From: an uncultured Paraglaciecola sp.
GTDB taxonomy: Bacteria; Pseudomonadota; Gammaproteobacteria; Enterobacterales; Alteromonadaceae
Assembly (NCBI RefSeq): GCF_937123705.1
Contig: NZ_CAKZKO010000038.1
Location: forward strand, 180,980 to 244,979
DNA: 64,000 bases
Reading direction: 5' to 3'
Numbering within the stretch: the first letter of the stretch is position 1; every line of letters begins with the position of its first letter. Shown piece by piece: positions 8,953-18,180 of the stretch. The notes below the pieces were generated by a model that ran no database searches, was not told the DNA's origin, and saw only the letters and a program-made list of their open reading frames with translations. The translations under genes were made by a program, and so were the position numbers.

Positions 8953-10239
8953 ATGAAATTAGAATCACTAGCCTTACACCATGGTTACACCTCAGAAGAG
9001 ACCACTAAAGCTGCAGCGGTTCCAATATACCAAACCACGTCCTATACCTTTGACAATACCCAACATGGTGCCGACCTATTTGACCTTAAAGTACCTGGCA
9101 ATATTTACACACGCATAATGAACCCAACAACGGCGGTACTCGAAGAGCGTGTCGCCGCAATGGAAGGAGGGATAGGAGCCCTCGCCGTGGCCTCAGGCAT
9201 GGCCGCTATCACTTATGCTATTCAATGTATTTGTTCAGTTGGTGATAATATTATTAGCACCAGCCAACTTTATGGTGGTACTTACAATTTGTTCGCTCAT
9301 GCCCTACCAAACCAAGGGATAGAAGCCCGTATGATAAATGGCGACGACTATGCTGCTTTTGAAGCGGCCATCGATGACAAAACCAAAGCGATTTTTTGTG
9401 AATCTATTGGCAACCCCGCTGGCAATGTAGTGGATCTTCAAAAATTAGCAGAAATTGGTGCCAAACACGGTGTACCTCTTATTGTGGACAATACCGTTGC
9501 GACGCCCTTTTTATGTCGTCCTATTGAACATGGCGCGGCTATAGTTATTCATTCGCTGACTAAATACATAGGGGGTCATGGCACTTCTATTGGCGGCATT
9601 ATTGTTGATTCAGGAAAGTTTGATTGGGCCGCCAATAAAGCGCGTTTTGCGGTATTAAATCAGCCAGATCCTTCCTATCATGGGGTGGTTTTCACCGAGG
9701 CTTTAGGCGCGGCTGCATACATTGGTCGTTGCCGCGTGGCACCATTACGCAATACTGGTGCCGCCATATCACCCACCAATTCATTTAATATTTTAATGGG
9801 GCTTGAAACCTTAGGTTTACGAATGGAGCGTCATTGTGAAAACGCCGAAAAACTCGCGGCCTATTTAGCCAATCACTCTAAAGTTAGCTGGGTAAATTAC
9901 GCCGCGCTGCCAGACAGTCCGTACAACGCGACTTGTCAAAAAATATCTCAAGGAAAAGCCTCGGGTATATTAAGTTTCGGGATCAAAACCAGTAGCCACT
10001 CTTCCAGTAAAATCGCAGGTGGGCAATTTATTGATGCGTTACAAATGATTTTACGCTTAGTGAATATTGGTGATGCAAAATCATTAGCTTGCCACCCTGC
10101 TTCCACTACCCACAGACAACTCAATCCACAAGAGTTAGCTAAGGCGGGTGTCAGCGAAGATTTGGTTAGAATTTCGGTGGGTATCGAAAATATTGACGAT
10201 ATTATTGCAGATGTGAGTCAAGCCCTTGATTCAATATAA
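8953..10239 (+). CDS. metY: O-acetylhomoserine sulfhydrylase (MetY)
   Basis: A PLP enzyme of the Cys/Met metabolism family that makes homocysteine from O-acetyl-L-homoserine and sulfide (it may also accept other thiols), in methionine synthesis. At 428 residues it has the length of MetY rather than the shorter MetB/MetC (about 385-400). Seen: N-terminal PIYQTTSYTF, Y-T-R-x-x-N-P-T cofactor loop at 52-59, GMAAI near 82-86, VDNTVATPFLCRP around 178-189, and the PLP lysine K204 in SLTKY. C-terminal GDAKSLACHPASTTHRQL is typical of OAH sulfhydrylases. Cytoplasmic homotetramer by family. It stands alone, with a hairpin terminator just after the stop. Confidence 0.9.
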   Translation: MKLESLALHHGYTSEETTKAAAVPIYQTTSYTFDNTQHGADLFDLKVPGNIYTRIMNPTTAVLEERVAAMEGGIGALAVASGMAAITYAIQCICSVGDNIISTSQLYGGTYNLFAHALPNQGIEARMINGDDYAAFEAAIDDKTKAIFCESIGNPAGNVVDLQKLAEIGAKHGVPLIVDNTVATPFLCRPIEHGAAIVIHSLTKYIGGHGTSIGGIIVDSGKFDWAANKARFAVLNQPDPSYHGVVFTEALGAAAYIGRCRVAPLRNTGAAISPTNSFNILMGLETLGLRMERHCENAEKLAAYLANHSKVSWVNYAALPDSPYNATCQKISQGKASGILSFGIKTSSHSSSKIAGGQFIDALQMILRLVNIGDAKSLACHPASTTHRQLNPQELAKAGVSEDLVRISVGIENIDDIIADVSQALDSI

Positions 10240-10254
10240 GCACTAAAGTGAGAC

Positions 10255-10285
10255 TGGTTGGAGCAAGATAGTCCAACCACTTTCT
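10255..10285 (+). terminator. Terminator between metY and the patatin gene
   Basis: An 8-bp perfect stem, TGGTTGGA (10255-10262) and TCCAACCA (10272-10279), has a 9-nt loop and is followed by CTTTCTACTT. It lies 16 bp after the metY stop and between convergent genes, so it may work on both strands. Confidence 0.5.
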
Positions 10286-10304
10286 ACTTATTAGAGTTTA
10301 AATC

Positions 10305-11774
10305 TCAGCGGCGCTTTTTGTATAAACGCTTAATATTGTGATCACTATGATGATCGAGTATTGCTTCTAATTTTTGCCCAATTTTAGAGCAAATTTTTAT
10401 TTGCTCTAATTGTGGCCATGTCGAACGCTCACCTTCAGCAACCAATTTCTGAATTTCAGTAGAGGTGAGTTGTCCTAAGAGTTTTTGCGGATCCACAAAA
10501 TTGAAATTGGGAACTATATTGATGTCCCCTTTGTAATCTTGCGCCATTACCGAATAAAACATACTCATGCTTTTACCCACATCAGGAATTTTACGCAGGT
10601 ACCGACGACTAAATTTCTCACCACTTTTTAACATTTCGTGGGTGGATAATCGCAATACCTTCTTCGCTCCTTCAGGCACAGGCATATATTCTTCGCCTTT
10701 CATAATAGCCAGAGCGAGGGGATTGGCTTGGCTCACAATATAATGATTCACCCCATAAAGTCTGGCAAGTCTTTTTGCCGGTAAGTCGTCGGTTACAGCA
10801 CCATCTACCCAGCGACGATCCGGTAAATAAGGTTGGGCCTCACCATAGACATTTTTTGCCATCAACATCACAGGCTCAAAAACACCAGGCACGGCACAAG
10901 ATGCCATAACCGCCGAACGCACATACACATTGGGCGAAGTAACGGCATTCATTAGCCTAGAAGTTTGATGCTCTTCATAAGGTGCAATGGTAATACTTAT
11001 CATGCGCCCGGTTTTCTCGTAGGCTTCTTGAAATGTAATATCTGGAATACTCGCCTCTAACATCAACTTGAGAGAAGTTGAGTTATTTTGAGGTCGCACC
11101 AGGCTTTTAGGGCGGTTATCAATTTCGGCTTGTAGTGGATCGAGCCCTTTTTCATCCAGTAGTATCGAAGTTAACGCTTCATCAGTGTTTGTGCCTAGTA
11201 TGGCTGCAGAAACCGCCCCAGCACTTGAGCCTGAAATAACAGTAGGCAATAAATTATGTTCAAATAAGGTTTTCACCACCCCGCGGTGAAAATGCCCAAG
11301 TGACCCTGCCCCGCTTAACATCAACGCAGAGCGTCCAAAACAATGGCTAGCACGTTCAAAAAAATCAATTTTGTCTTCACGCGTAATTTCACTGGATTCA
11401 GGAATGCATGAAATATGCTCTAGGGCGTCGACTATTTCATCAACATATTCTTCAATTAAGTGTTTAGTGCCAAATTTTGCCAGCTTGTAGAGGCTTGATT
11501 TCCCCATACCGCCTTGATTACCATGGATCCCTTCATTAAGTGCAAACAGCAACCCTACATCATCTTCTCTGCGCCTTAACTGTTGTAAAGTATTGATCCT
11601 GGTACGAATATTTACATAGTCATAACTTTTCGATTGTTCTTTACTCTTCCACGCTTCAAAACCAGATTTGGCATCATGCTCTAAGGCAGCCGTTTTCCAA
11701 TCCGCATAACTATTGGCCTCGCGCATTTTTCGCTCTATGCGCGTGAGAGCAAGGGTTTTAGACATGGTTAACAT
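10305..11774 (-). CDS. Patatin-like phospholipase with DUF3336 N-terminus
   Basis: A serine lipid acyl-hydrolase with the Ser-Asp dyad of the patatin family. Numbering from ATG 11774, the nucleophile is S184 in GSSAG and the partner is D324 in VDGAVTDD. The glycine-rich oxyanion loop reads SGAGSLGHFHRG. Residues 1-140 match the DUF3336 type of helical region found before the patatin core in TGL3/4/5-like lipases (YADWKTAALEHD, then LLFALNEGIHGNQGGMG). No signal peptide is seen, so a cytoplasmic or membrane-associated phospholipase/triacylglycerol lipase is likely. The frame extends to a TTG at 11792; ATG 11774 (or 11765) is more plausible, although no strong Shine-Dalgarno is visible. It is convergent with metY and divergent from the ankyrin gene. 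Confidence 0.85.
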   Translation of the reverse strand: MLTMSKTLALTRIERKMREANSYADWKTAALEHDAKSGFEAWKSKEQSKSYDYVNIRTRINTLQQLRRREDDVGLLFALNEGIHGNQGGMGKSSLYKLAKFGTKHLIEEYVDEIVDALEHISCIPESSEITREDKIDFFERASHCFGRSALMLSGAGSLGHFHRGVVKTLFEHNLLPTVISGSSAGAVSAAILGTNTDEALTSILLDEKGLDPLQAEIDNRPKSLVRPQNNSTSLKLMLEASIPDITFQEAYEKTGRMISITIAPYEEHQTSRLMNAVTSPNVYVRSAVMASCAVPGVFEPVMLMAKNVYGEAQPYLPDRRWVDGAVTDDLPAKRLARLYGVNHYIVSQANPLALAIMKGEEYMPVPEGAKKVLRLSTHEMLKSGEKFSRRYLRKIPDVGKSMSMFYSVMAQDYKGDINIVPNFNFVDPQKLLGQLTSTEIQKLVAEGERSTWPQLEQIKICSKIGQKLEAILDHHSDHNIKRLYKKRR

Positions 11775-11998
11775 AGCGTCAAAGTTCCACAAAGGTAAAA
11801 GAATATAAGCCTATCTTATAGAAAAAAAACACTGTGAACCATCAAGATGGATGATATAAACCTACAAGTGTGAGGATTGTTATTTTAATATCCTTTAGTA
11901 AAGAGTGGCGACTAAATGTCACCCAACAAATTGTTGTGTAAGCAGTTTAGCTTACTTTATAGAATGCTAATCAAGTCACAGAGAAGGTACATTGGCCT

Positions 11999-13099
11999 AT
12001 GAACAAAAAAAAGGGTATCAATACTAAGTTTATTAATTGGCTTACTTTTTGTGCATTAATTGTTAGCTTAATTTGTTTGGTGGTATTTGAAAAAGGAGCC
12101 AATACCTCTGGCGACACTGGCATTGCCTTGTGGGCAATCTTTTTATTTTCCTTTACTTTAGTGTCTGCGCCACTACATTTTTTGCTGTTTACTTTAACAT
12201 TTATTCAATCTTTTATTGGTTCTAAAACATCCTTAAGATGGGCTTATCTTTATATTTTGATTAGTGTTGTTGGCCATATATTTATGGCAGCAAAATACGG
12301 CGCCTTTGAAGATAAATCCCGCCAAGTGATGACGCTTACATCCTCTGAACAATTAATGCACAGCGCTTTAAATACTGGCACTGAATCCGATATCAGTAAA
12401 ATACAACAAGCACTAGATGCAGGTGTTGACCCCAACTCAGGACTATTTCAAGGCTCAATCCCCTACTTAGTAAAAGTTGCTAGTTATGCTGACGTTCCAG
12501 CCATTCAAATGTTCTTAGCAGTGGGGGCCAATCCCAATATAACAACCCCCGGTGAGCATACGCCCAGTAGGCAAGTTAGTATTCTTGACGCTTCACCGCT
12601 CGATGTGGTTATGTTTGCCTATCATGGTGATATTATTAAAAGCATAGAAGTGCTTCTTGACGCAGGCGCAGACCCTCACAATTCATTTATGAAATTAGGT
12701 GCTTGCCGTAAAGGTGATATGGCTTTGTTTGCATATGCTAATTCGTTAGACCCAAATAAGCTAGGCGACGCCACCCATTTAGAAGATGCCAATGGCAAAA
12801 ACTGTTTGCATCATGCCGTTGAGGCAAACCAAGTGGCATTTTTACAACAGTTACTCTTCAATGATCAATATGCTGATGAAAACGCCCAATTGTTGTTGGC
12901 AAGGGGCAACAAAACTCGCAAGCTTCCGTTAGACTTAGCCTTGATCCTTGAACACTATGAAATCGCTATAATGCTTATAAAAGCTGGAGCAAAAGCAAAT
13001 TTACAGTGGTATGTTAATAAAACACTAGAAAACACCGCAAACCATCCTCACCTAACCGAATTAAAAACAATACTGCGAAAGGAACTACCTATAGAATGA
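11999..13099 (+). CDS. Membrane-anchored ankyrin-repeat protein
   Basis: This 366-residue protein has three N-terminal hydrophobic segments (about residues 13-30, 42-70 and 79-98) followed by a soluble region with ankyrin-like units. The units show AxxAGVDPN, FLAVGANPNI, LLDAGADPHN and LIKAGAKANL, the A-G-A-x-x-N turns of ankyrin helices, and a central NGKNCLHHAVEANQ unit. Ankyrin arrays bind proteins, so a scaffold or partner-recruiting role is likely; the partner is unknown. Its stop overlaps the start of the next gene (ATGA, 13096-13099), so the two are translationally coupled and the diguanylate cyclase is a plausible partner. ATG 11999 has AGAAGG about 10 nt upstream. Confidence 0.78.
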   Translation: MNKKKGINTKFINWLTFCALIVSLICLVVFEKGANTSGDTGIALWAIFLFSFTLVSAPLHFLLFTLTFIQSFIGSKTSLRWAYLYILISVVGHIFMAAKYGAFEDKSRQVMTLTSSEQLMHSALNTGTESDISKIQQALDAGVDPNSGLFQGSIPYLVKVASYADVPAIQMFLAVGANPNITTPGEHTPSRQVSILDASPLDVVMFAYHGDIIKSIEVLLDAGADPHNSFMKLGACRKGDMALFAYANSLDPNKLGDATHLEDANGKNCLHHAVEANQVAFLQQLLFNDQYADENAQLLLARGNKTRKLPLDLALILEHYEIAIMLIKAGAKANLQWYVNKTLENTANHPHLTELKTILRKELPIE

Positions 13100-15042
13100 A
13101 ATCTGCCTCAACTCGTCACACTAGTTTTCTAGCAGTTAGATTTTGGTTCATTAACGCTTTAAATCACAGGATAAAGTATCTATTCATTCTATTTTTCACC
13201 TTAACAGTTAGCACCTTTGCTTTAGCTAATAATCCTCAAAATGAAATGGTTCAGCGAATTATTTTGCAATTACAAAGCAACGACATAAACTCACCCGCGC
13301 ACGCATTGCAGTTAGTGCAACAGCTAGAATCATTGAAAACCCATCTCAACAGCCAACAAAAAAAATGGCTAATACAAGCTAAGTGCTGGCATCAGCCCAT
13401 GAAAGATCAACGGCAAATGGAACAGGCGCTACTTTATGCTAACCAAGAGTTAGAAAAGTTCCCACAAGACACTGTCACCGCGACAACTGTGAGCTTACAA
13501 CAGTGTCGGGCTTACTATACTCAGTTTGTAGGTAAATTAGCGGACGCATTCACGCAACTCAGTAATGCCATTAATCATGCCTATCAATTAGGAGATATCT
13601 TTTTGGTCGCACAAGGGCGTGGGATCCGTGGCGCGATTTCTTCTTTTCAAGGTAATCACTCCATAGCAATTAAAGACCTAATAACCGCTCAAGAGCTCTT
13701 TAAATCATTAAATTTACCCCACTGGGCGAATGCCAATTTAACAGAATTAGCCGCCAGTTATAGGCGTTCTGGTGACATAACAACAGCCCTAAGATACCAA
13801 TTGGCTTTAGAAAAAAATTACCTTGATCTAGGTAAAAATTTTGCGGCTAATCAAGTTAATATACATATTGCTTCCAGCTATGAACAACTCGGTAACCTTG
13901 ATTTAGCAATCGAAGGTTACAAGCGTAGTAAATTATTTCTACGAGATAGCCATCCTATACTCGCAGCGGATATGTCGGTCAGTATTGCCAATAATCTGCT
14001 TGCACTTGGGCACCCCAATCGAGCCCTAAACGCCTTACTTGCAGCAGAAAAAATTATTACCCCGCAACACAATTCGCCTTATAGTTTTATGCAATTGTAT
14101 TTTGCTAAGACATATTTTGATTTAAACCAATATAACAAGGCGCTACTTGCTTTATCTTTGGCAGAGTCTGCTTTTGCCAAAGACAATAATCAACGATATG
14201 TCGCTAAGGCTTTATTACTAAAAAACACACTACTTACCGCAACAGGCGATTATCAGAGTGCCAATAGTGCATTACTTGCCTATATAGGGGTACATGAACA
14301 ATTAGATCTGCAAGCACTTTCACAACAAAATGCTGAGCTACAAGCACGCTTTGATACCGCTAGAATTCAGAACGAAAACACTTTGCTAATAAAAGCTGCT
14401 AAAGAAAAAGAATTAAGACTAGACGCACTTAAACAGAATGAATTACTACAATCAGTTGTGATTATTCTGATTGCGATTTTACTGTTATTTGTTACTTGGT
14501 TTACCTTTAAACAACACAATAAAAACAAACAATTCAAAGTCTTAGCCTTAACTGACGAACTAACCAAACTCGCCAATAGACGAGATACCTATAATCATGC
14601 AGAGCGCTTATTCAGACAGTGTAAAACCGAACATCAAGCGTTCAGCATTATCTCATTTGACGCCGACAACTTTAAAAATGTTAATGATACCTTTGGTCAT
14701 GATATCGGAGATAAAGTATTGGTAATCATTGCCCAGCTTGCCAAAAAAGTGGTGCGCAATGAAGACATAGTAGGCCGAGTCGGTGGAGAAGAGTTTTTAA
14801 TATTATTGCCAAACACACAGCAGCATGATGCGTTAGACATAGCAAATAGACTTTTGCAGACTGTTATACAATACCCTTGGACAAAAATAGCACCGAAATT
14901 ACAACAAAGCATTAGCGCTGGTATCGCCTGCTATCAAGACGAGGAAGAATTATCCTATCTTATTAAGAAGGCAGATAACGCCTTATACCAAGCCAAAGAT
15001 TGTGGCCGAAATCGCGTTGTCGTTCAGCCACAAAAGCAATAA
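13096..15042 (+). CDS. TPR-containing GGDEF diguanylate cyclase
   Basis: A 648-residue sensor-type diguanylate cyclase, making cyclic di-GMP from two GTP. Layout: a long signal-type N-terminus (hydrophobic about 26-45), a periplasmic helical region with TPR-like units (about 110-430, e.g. ALRYQLALEKNYLDLGKN and QLGNLDLAIEGYKRSK), a coiled stretch, one membrane helix about 453-471, and a GGDEF domain about 485-645. The active-site loop is GGEEF at 563-567, an accepted active variant. An RxxD inhibitory site (RNED) sits five residues before it, so product inhibition is likely. It overlaps the ankyrin gene by four bases, indicating co-expression. The TPR region probably senses a periplasmic protein or peptide (inference). 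Confidence 0.88.
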   Translation: MKSASTRHTSFLAVRFWFINALNHRIKYLFILFFTLTVSTFALANNPQNEMVQRIILQLQSNDINSPAHALQLVQQLESLKTHLNSQQKKWLIQAKCWHQPMKDQRQMEQALLYANQELEKFPQDTVTATTVSLQQCRAYYTQFVGKLADAFTQLSNAINHAYQLGDIFLVAQGRGIRGAISSFQGNHSIAIKDLITAQELFKSLNLPHWANANLTELAASYRRSGDITTALRYQLALEKNYLDLGKNFAANQVNIHIASSYEQLGNLDLAIEGYKRSKLFLRDSHPILAADMSVSIANNLLALGHPNRALNALLAAEKIITPQHNSPYSFMQLYFAKTYFDLNQYNKALLALSLAESAFAKDNNQRYVAKALLLKNTLLTATGDYQSANSALLAYIGVHEQLDLQALSQQNAELQARFDTARIQNENTLLIKAAKEKELRLDALKQNELLQSVVIILIAILLLFVTWFTFKQHNKNKQFKVLALTDELTKLANRRDTYNHAERLFRQCKTEHQAFSIISFDADNFKNVNDTFGHDIGDKVLVIIAQLAKKVVRNEDIVGRVGGEEFLILLPNTQQHDALDIANRLLQTVIQYPWTKIAPKLQQSISAGIACYQDEEELSYLIKKADNALYQAKDCGRNRVVVQPQKQ

Positions 15043-15078
15043 CCGTATGCACTATGATAGCGCATATAAAGCGCAATC

Positions 15079-15906
15079 TTAGCTACCAGTAAACTTAGGC
15101 GCTCGGCGTTCGGCAAAGGCTTTTATGCCTTCCTGCAAATCATTTGACTGCAAACTGGTCATTAAAGTGAACATGCCATTTAGCGTGAGGCTTTGCTCTT
15201 CGGTGAGATTTTCTGATTTACGCAAAATATACTTAGTACCACGTACTGCCATAGGTGAATTGGCGGCAATTTCACGTGCAAGGGCGATGCCCGCTTCCAT
15301 TGTGGCTTCGGCTGACTCGTACACATCGTTGACCAAGCCAATTTTTTCGGCGCGATCCGCTTTGATATCTTTACCTGTATAGGCAAGCTCGGCCACATGG
15401 CCAGCGTTTAGAATTTTTGGCAAACGTTGCAATGTGCCAACATCAGCAACCAAACCTAATTTGGTTTCGCGCACACTAAACAACGAACAAGCACTGGCGA
15501 TGCGAATATCGCACGCGCTAATCAAATCAACGCCCGCCCCTAAACACACACCTTTAATCACGGCAATAACTGGCAATGGACAGTCGGCAATAGCCGTAAT
15601 GGCTGCTTGGAACTTTCCGGTATTGCTAAGTTGTTCTAAATTAGCTTCGGCTGCAGATCGCGCCTTGGCTTTTTTATGTGCGCTCAAGCCATCTTCGACT
15701 AAGTCGATCCCCGCGCAAAAGTGTTTACCTCGACCGGTAAATACGATTGAACCAATCTCACTATCTTCACACAGCGCATTTAATGCTCCAGGAATTGCCG
15801 ACCATAACTCGGTAGACAGCGCATTGTATTTGGCCTCTCTGTCTAACCAAACGATACCCACCTGCCCTTGTTTTTCGATACTGATTACATTGGATGAAAA
15901 GCTCAT
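15079..15906 (-). CDS. Crotonase family, probable dienoyl-CoA isomerase
   Basis: A 275-residue enoyl-CoA hydratase/isomerase fold protein. Oxyanion-hole elements are HFCAGIDL (62-69) and GVCLGAGVD (119-127). Three acidic residues, D127, E147 and D155, have exactly the spacing of the catalytic set of mammalian delta3,5-delta2,4-dienoyl-CoA isomerase (D176/E196/D204 in the rat enzyme), and the flanking block ETKLGLVADVGTLQRLPK is characteristic of that branch. It therefore likely shifts double bonds during beta-oxidation of unsaturated fatty acids rather than hydrating enoyl-CoA. Cytoplasmic. The SDR gene lies 42 bp upstream on the same strand, suggesting a two-gene operon. The family is clear; the exact substrate is inferred. 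Confidence 0.85.
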   Translation of the reverse strand: MSFSSNVISIEKQGQVGIVWLDREAKYNALSTELWSAIPGALNALCEDSEIGSIVFTGRGKHFCAGIDLVEDGLSAHKKAKARSAAEANLEQLSNTGKFQAAITAIADCPLPVIAVIKGVCLGAGVDLISACDIRIASACSLFSVRETKLGLVADVGTLQRLPKILNAGHVAELAYTGKDIKADRAEKIGLVNDVYESAEATMEAGIALAREIAANSPMAVRGTKYILRKSENLTEEQSLTLNGMFTLMTSLQSNDLQEGIKAFAERRAPKFTGS

Positions 15907-15948
15907 GTTACTTCCTTAGGTCTTAAATTAATTTTTCTTAAACTGAAT

Positions 15949-16728
15949 TTATTTACCGATACCCATTATATGGCGCATCATTTTATTCATACCGCCAATC
16001 CAGCGGTCGTAGTTAGAGGTTTTGTTTGTCATATACTCTGCCACTATTGGATGAGGCAAAATCAAAAAACTCTCTTTACGTAATTCATCCACCACACAAT
16101 TAGCTAGCTCTTCAGGCTCTATCATGCCGTTACTCGCCGCAGCGGCTGTGGCTTCGTTATCATTATCTGTCATAGGTGTTCGCACCGCCTGTGGGCATAA
16201 CAACGACACTTTAATACCTTGATGTTTGTGGTGAATAGCCAACCACTCACCAAAACCCACGGCTGCGTGTTTAGTGACGCCATAAGCTGCACCACCAATT
16301 TGATTCAGTAAACCTGCAGCGGATGATGTATTCAAGAAATACCCGCCCCCTCTAGCCACCATGCGCGGTACTAAATGGCGAGCCGCATACACATGAGACA
16401 TCACATTAATATCCCAACTAGCTTGCCATTCACCATTGGCAGAATCAATGCCCTCGCCTAAAGCCACACCAGCGTTTGAGCAAAACAAATCGATAGGGCC
16501 AACCTTAGCTTCGGTTTCTTCGATTATCCTAGAAATATCGTCTTCTTTACTCACATCGGCCATCATAGCCACGCCACTGACCATCTTTGCCGTCTCTTGA
16601 GCGTTATCTAAGTTGATATCAACTGCAACAATCTGCTTAGCACCTTGTGCATGAAAACGCACCGCTAAGGCACGGCCAATACCGCTGCCAGCGCCTGTGA
16701 TAACTATTATCTTGTCCTGCAATTCCAA
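15949..16728 (-). CDS. Short-chain dehydrogenase/reductase
   Basis: A classical SDR oxidoreductase of 259 residues. Seen: the cofactor loop TGAGSGIG (11-18), an NAG motif (CSNAG, 83-87), S135/S136 in NTSSA, and Y149-x-x-x-K153 (YGVTK). The end of the second strand carries an acidic residue (VAVDINLDN), suggesting NAD(H) rather than NADP(H). Substrate cannot be read from sequence. Being just upstream of a dienoyl-CoA isomerase-like gene, with the same orientation, hints at lipid or acyl-CoA metabolism. About 285 bp without a gene (16729-17013) lies before the MerR gene; I see no clear signal there. Confidence 0.88.
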   Translation of the reverse strand: MELQDKIIVITGAGSGIGRALAVRFHAQGAKQIVAVDINLDNAQETAKMVSGVAMMADVSKEDDISRIIEETEAKVGPIDLFCSNAGVALGEGIDSANGEWQASWDINVMSHVYAARHLVPRMVARGGGYFLNTSSAAGLLNQIGGAAYGVTKHAAVGFGEWLAIHHKHQGIKVSLLCPQAVRTPMTDNDNEATAAAASNGMIEPEELANCVVDELRKESFLILPHPIVAEYMTNKTSNYDRWIGGMNKMMRHIMGIGK

Positions 16729-17013
16729 AAGGCTTCTCCTTGTTGAATAAATTTTAAGGAAATGTTTAAAAATCGAACTAATTAACCTGATTTTGCGCCA
16801 ATGTACGAACTAAATCGCAAAGGCAAAAATTGACAGGTCAACGAGCTAGAAATTTGACTTTAAAATGGTAATGACTATGCCATGACAAGCCTAATGCTAT
16901 TGAACAATTTGCATTTATATTCTTGATAATTGTTTATAAAGGTCGTCATAGTAAAGCACAACAAAATCTAGTTTGTTTCTACAAAACCCCCATAAACTTT
17001 TACTTTGAAAATG

Positions 17014-17853
17014 TCATAACACCCGCAAGCTATCCAAGTTTTGCTGCAAAGTATTTTCAGAAAAATAAGCCATAGCATCATGTAAATGGTTAGCCATACC
17101 CATTTGGTAATGTTCGTACATTTCGTTCGATACTGGGTTAGATAACACTTCATCGGTTAACTTCAAATACCCTTCAAAACCAATGCCTTTATAATTATCT
17201 GGATATAACTTCCTAAAAAAACCATTGATCATGATGTAATGGGCTTTTATGCTATTTTGAACAGGCAGTGAATCAATGGGCTGAGCTAATATTTTTATAT
17301 AACTATCAACCCAAATATCAAATTGTTGTTGTTCAGTTTTGGCCTGATCATTGGTTAATTGCCCTAAGGCTGAGAGTTGCTCTTCTAAGCCTTCTTCTGC
17401 TAACCCTTGTTCTAGCATGGTATTCCAACGCTCAACTTTTACTTTAGGTAACTCACTAAAAAGTATTTCTAGATTCTTTTTGCCTTCGATCATATTCATT
17501 GTTTTCTGCAAACTTTTAATCATCAAACCGGTCGTTTTCTGCCTTGCCAATAACAGCTTATTTTGATCTTTTAGCGCTTGTAATTGATCAAAGTCCTTGG
17601 TGTGTAAAATATGTTGAATGTCAGCTAAAGCAAAGTCTAACTCACGGTAAATCACAATTTGTTGCAATAAAACTAAGTGTTTTTGGTTATATATTCGATA
17701 CCCATTCTCACCTCGATTTGGTTTTAATAAGCCAATCAAATCATAATGATGTAAAGTACGCACACTAACACCTGCAATTTTACTCAGCTGGCTTACACTC
17801 AATTCTTTATCTGGTTTCAAAGCATTATTCCTTTTTTCATTTTCTAAAAACAA
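17014..17853 (-). CDS. MerR-family regulator with TipAS-like ligand domain
   Basis: A 279-residue one-component regulator. The N-terminal MerR winged helix (about residues 18-85) shows LSVSQLSKIAGVSVRTLHHY, then the GLLKPNRGENGYRIY wing and LQQIVIYRELDFALADI. A coiled helix (about 90-125) links to a C-terminal alpha-helical domain of TipAS type, which in relatives traps small drug-like ligands and activates the promoter. The ending (GMANHLHDAMAYFSENTLQQNL) fits the last helices of that fold. A MerR-style palindrome lies just upstream at 17870-17882, so self-regulation is likely. The ligand is unknown. It reads toward the SDR/crotonase genes, which could be targets (inference). Confidence 0.85.
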   Translation of the reverse strand: MFLENEKRNNALKPDKELSVSQLSKIAGVSVRTLHHYDLIGLLKPNRGENGYRIYNQKHLVLLQQIVIYRELDFALADIQHILHTKDFDQLQALKDQNKLLLARQKTTGLMIKSLQKTMNMIEGKKNLEILFSELPKVKVERWNTMLEQGLAEEGLEEQLSALGQLTNDQAKTEQQQFDIWVDSYIKILAQPIDSLPVQNSIKAHYIMINGFFRKLYPDNYKGIGFEGYLKLTDEVLSNPVSNEMYEHYQMGMANHLHDAMAYFSENTLQQNLDSLRVL

Positions 17854-17858
17854 AACCT

Positions 17859-17889
17859 ATCTTCCAGTATTACGCAACGTAAGGGTCAA
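17859..17889 (-). promoter_or_regulatory. Candidate MerR operator/promoter
   Basis: On the minus strand, TTGACC (17889-17884) is followed by a perfect palindrome TTACGTTGCGTAA (17882-17870) and then a weak -10-like region near 17864-17858, giving a 19-20 bp spacer. A palindrome inside an over-long spacer is the hallmark of MerR-controlled promoters. It lies directly before the MerR gene start. Confidence 0.5.
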
Positions 17890-17910
17890 GCCATTTATCT
17901 GGATCTGAGG

Positions 17911-18074
17911 GGTCAGGTTCGTTGAAACCAACTGAATTGAATAAATGGAGTTATCTATTACGCGTTTTGTACTGTCTAGAAGAGCCAAGCCTTAACCACA
18001 TGGTGGTGATAGAGGGTCAAAAGTACTTAAGGCCTCAAAATTTAAGTGACTCTGGCTTTTCAACGAACCTGACC
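17911..18074. mobile_element. MITE-like element with 16-bp terminal inverted repeats
   Basis: A perfect 16-bp inverted repeat, GGTCAGGTTCGTTGAA (17911-17926) and its complement (18059-18074), bounds a 164-bp segment with no credible gene. It fills most of the gene-free stretch 17854-18180 between the MerR promoter and the toxin-antitoxin pair. The ends GGTCAGGTTCG resemble those flanking small transposase-associated repeats, but no target duplication is evident. Confidence 0.45.
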
Positions 18075-18180
18075 ACGACGGTTTAAATGAGGCTAGTCAA
18101 ATGTTTTTCGTCCTTGTTGATTTGCTTGTTAGGTGCTATTTGCTATCATTGTATTACTATGTATAACAAAGGCGATCGAA

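Noticed and set aside
18133..18180. Longer N-terminus for the antitoxin
   Set aside because: The added residues are hydrophobic and unlike DinJ/RelB; ATG 18181 has AAGGCG upstream and starts with the family pattern.
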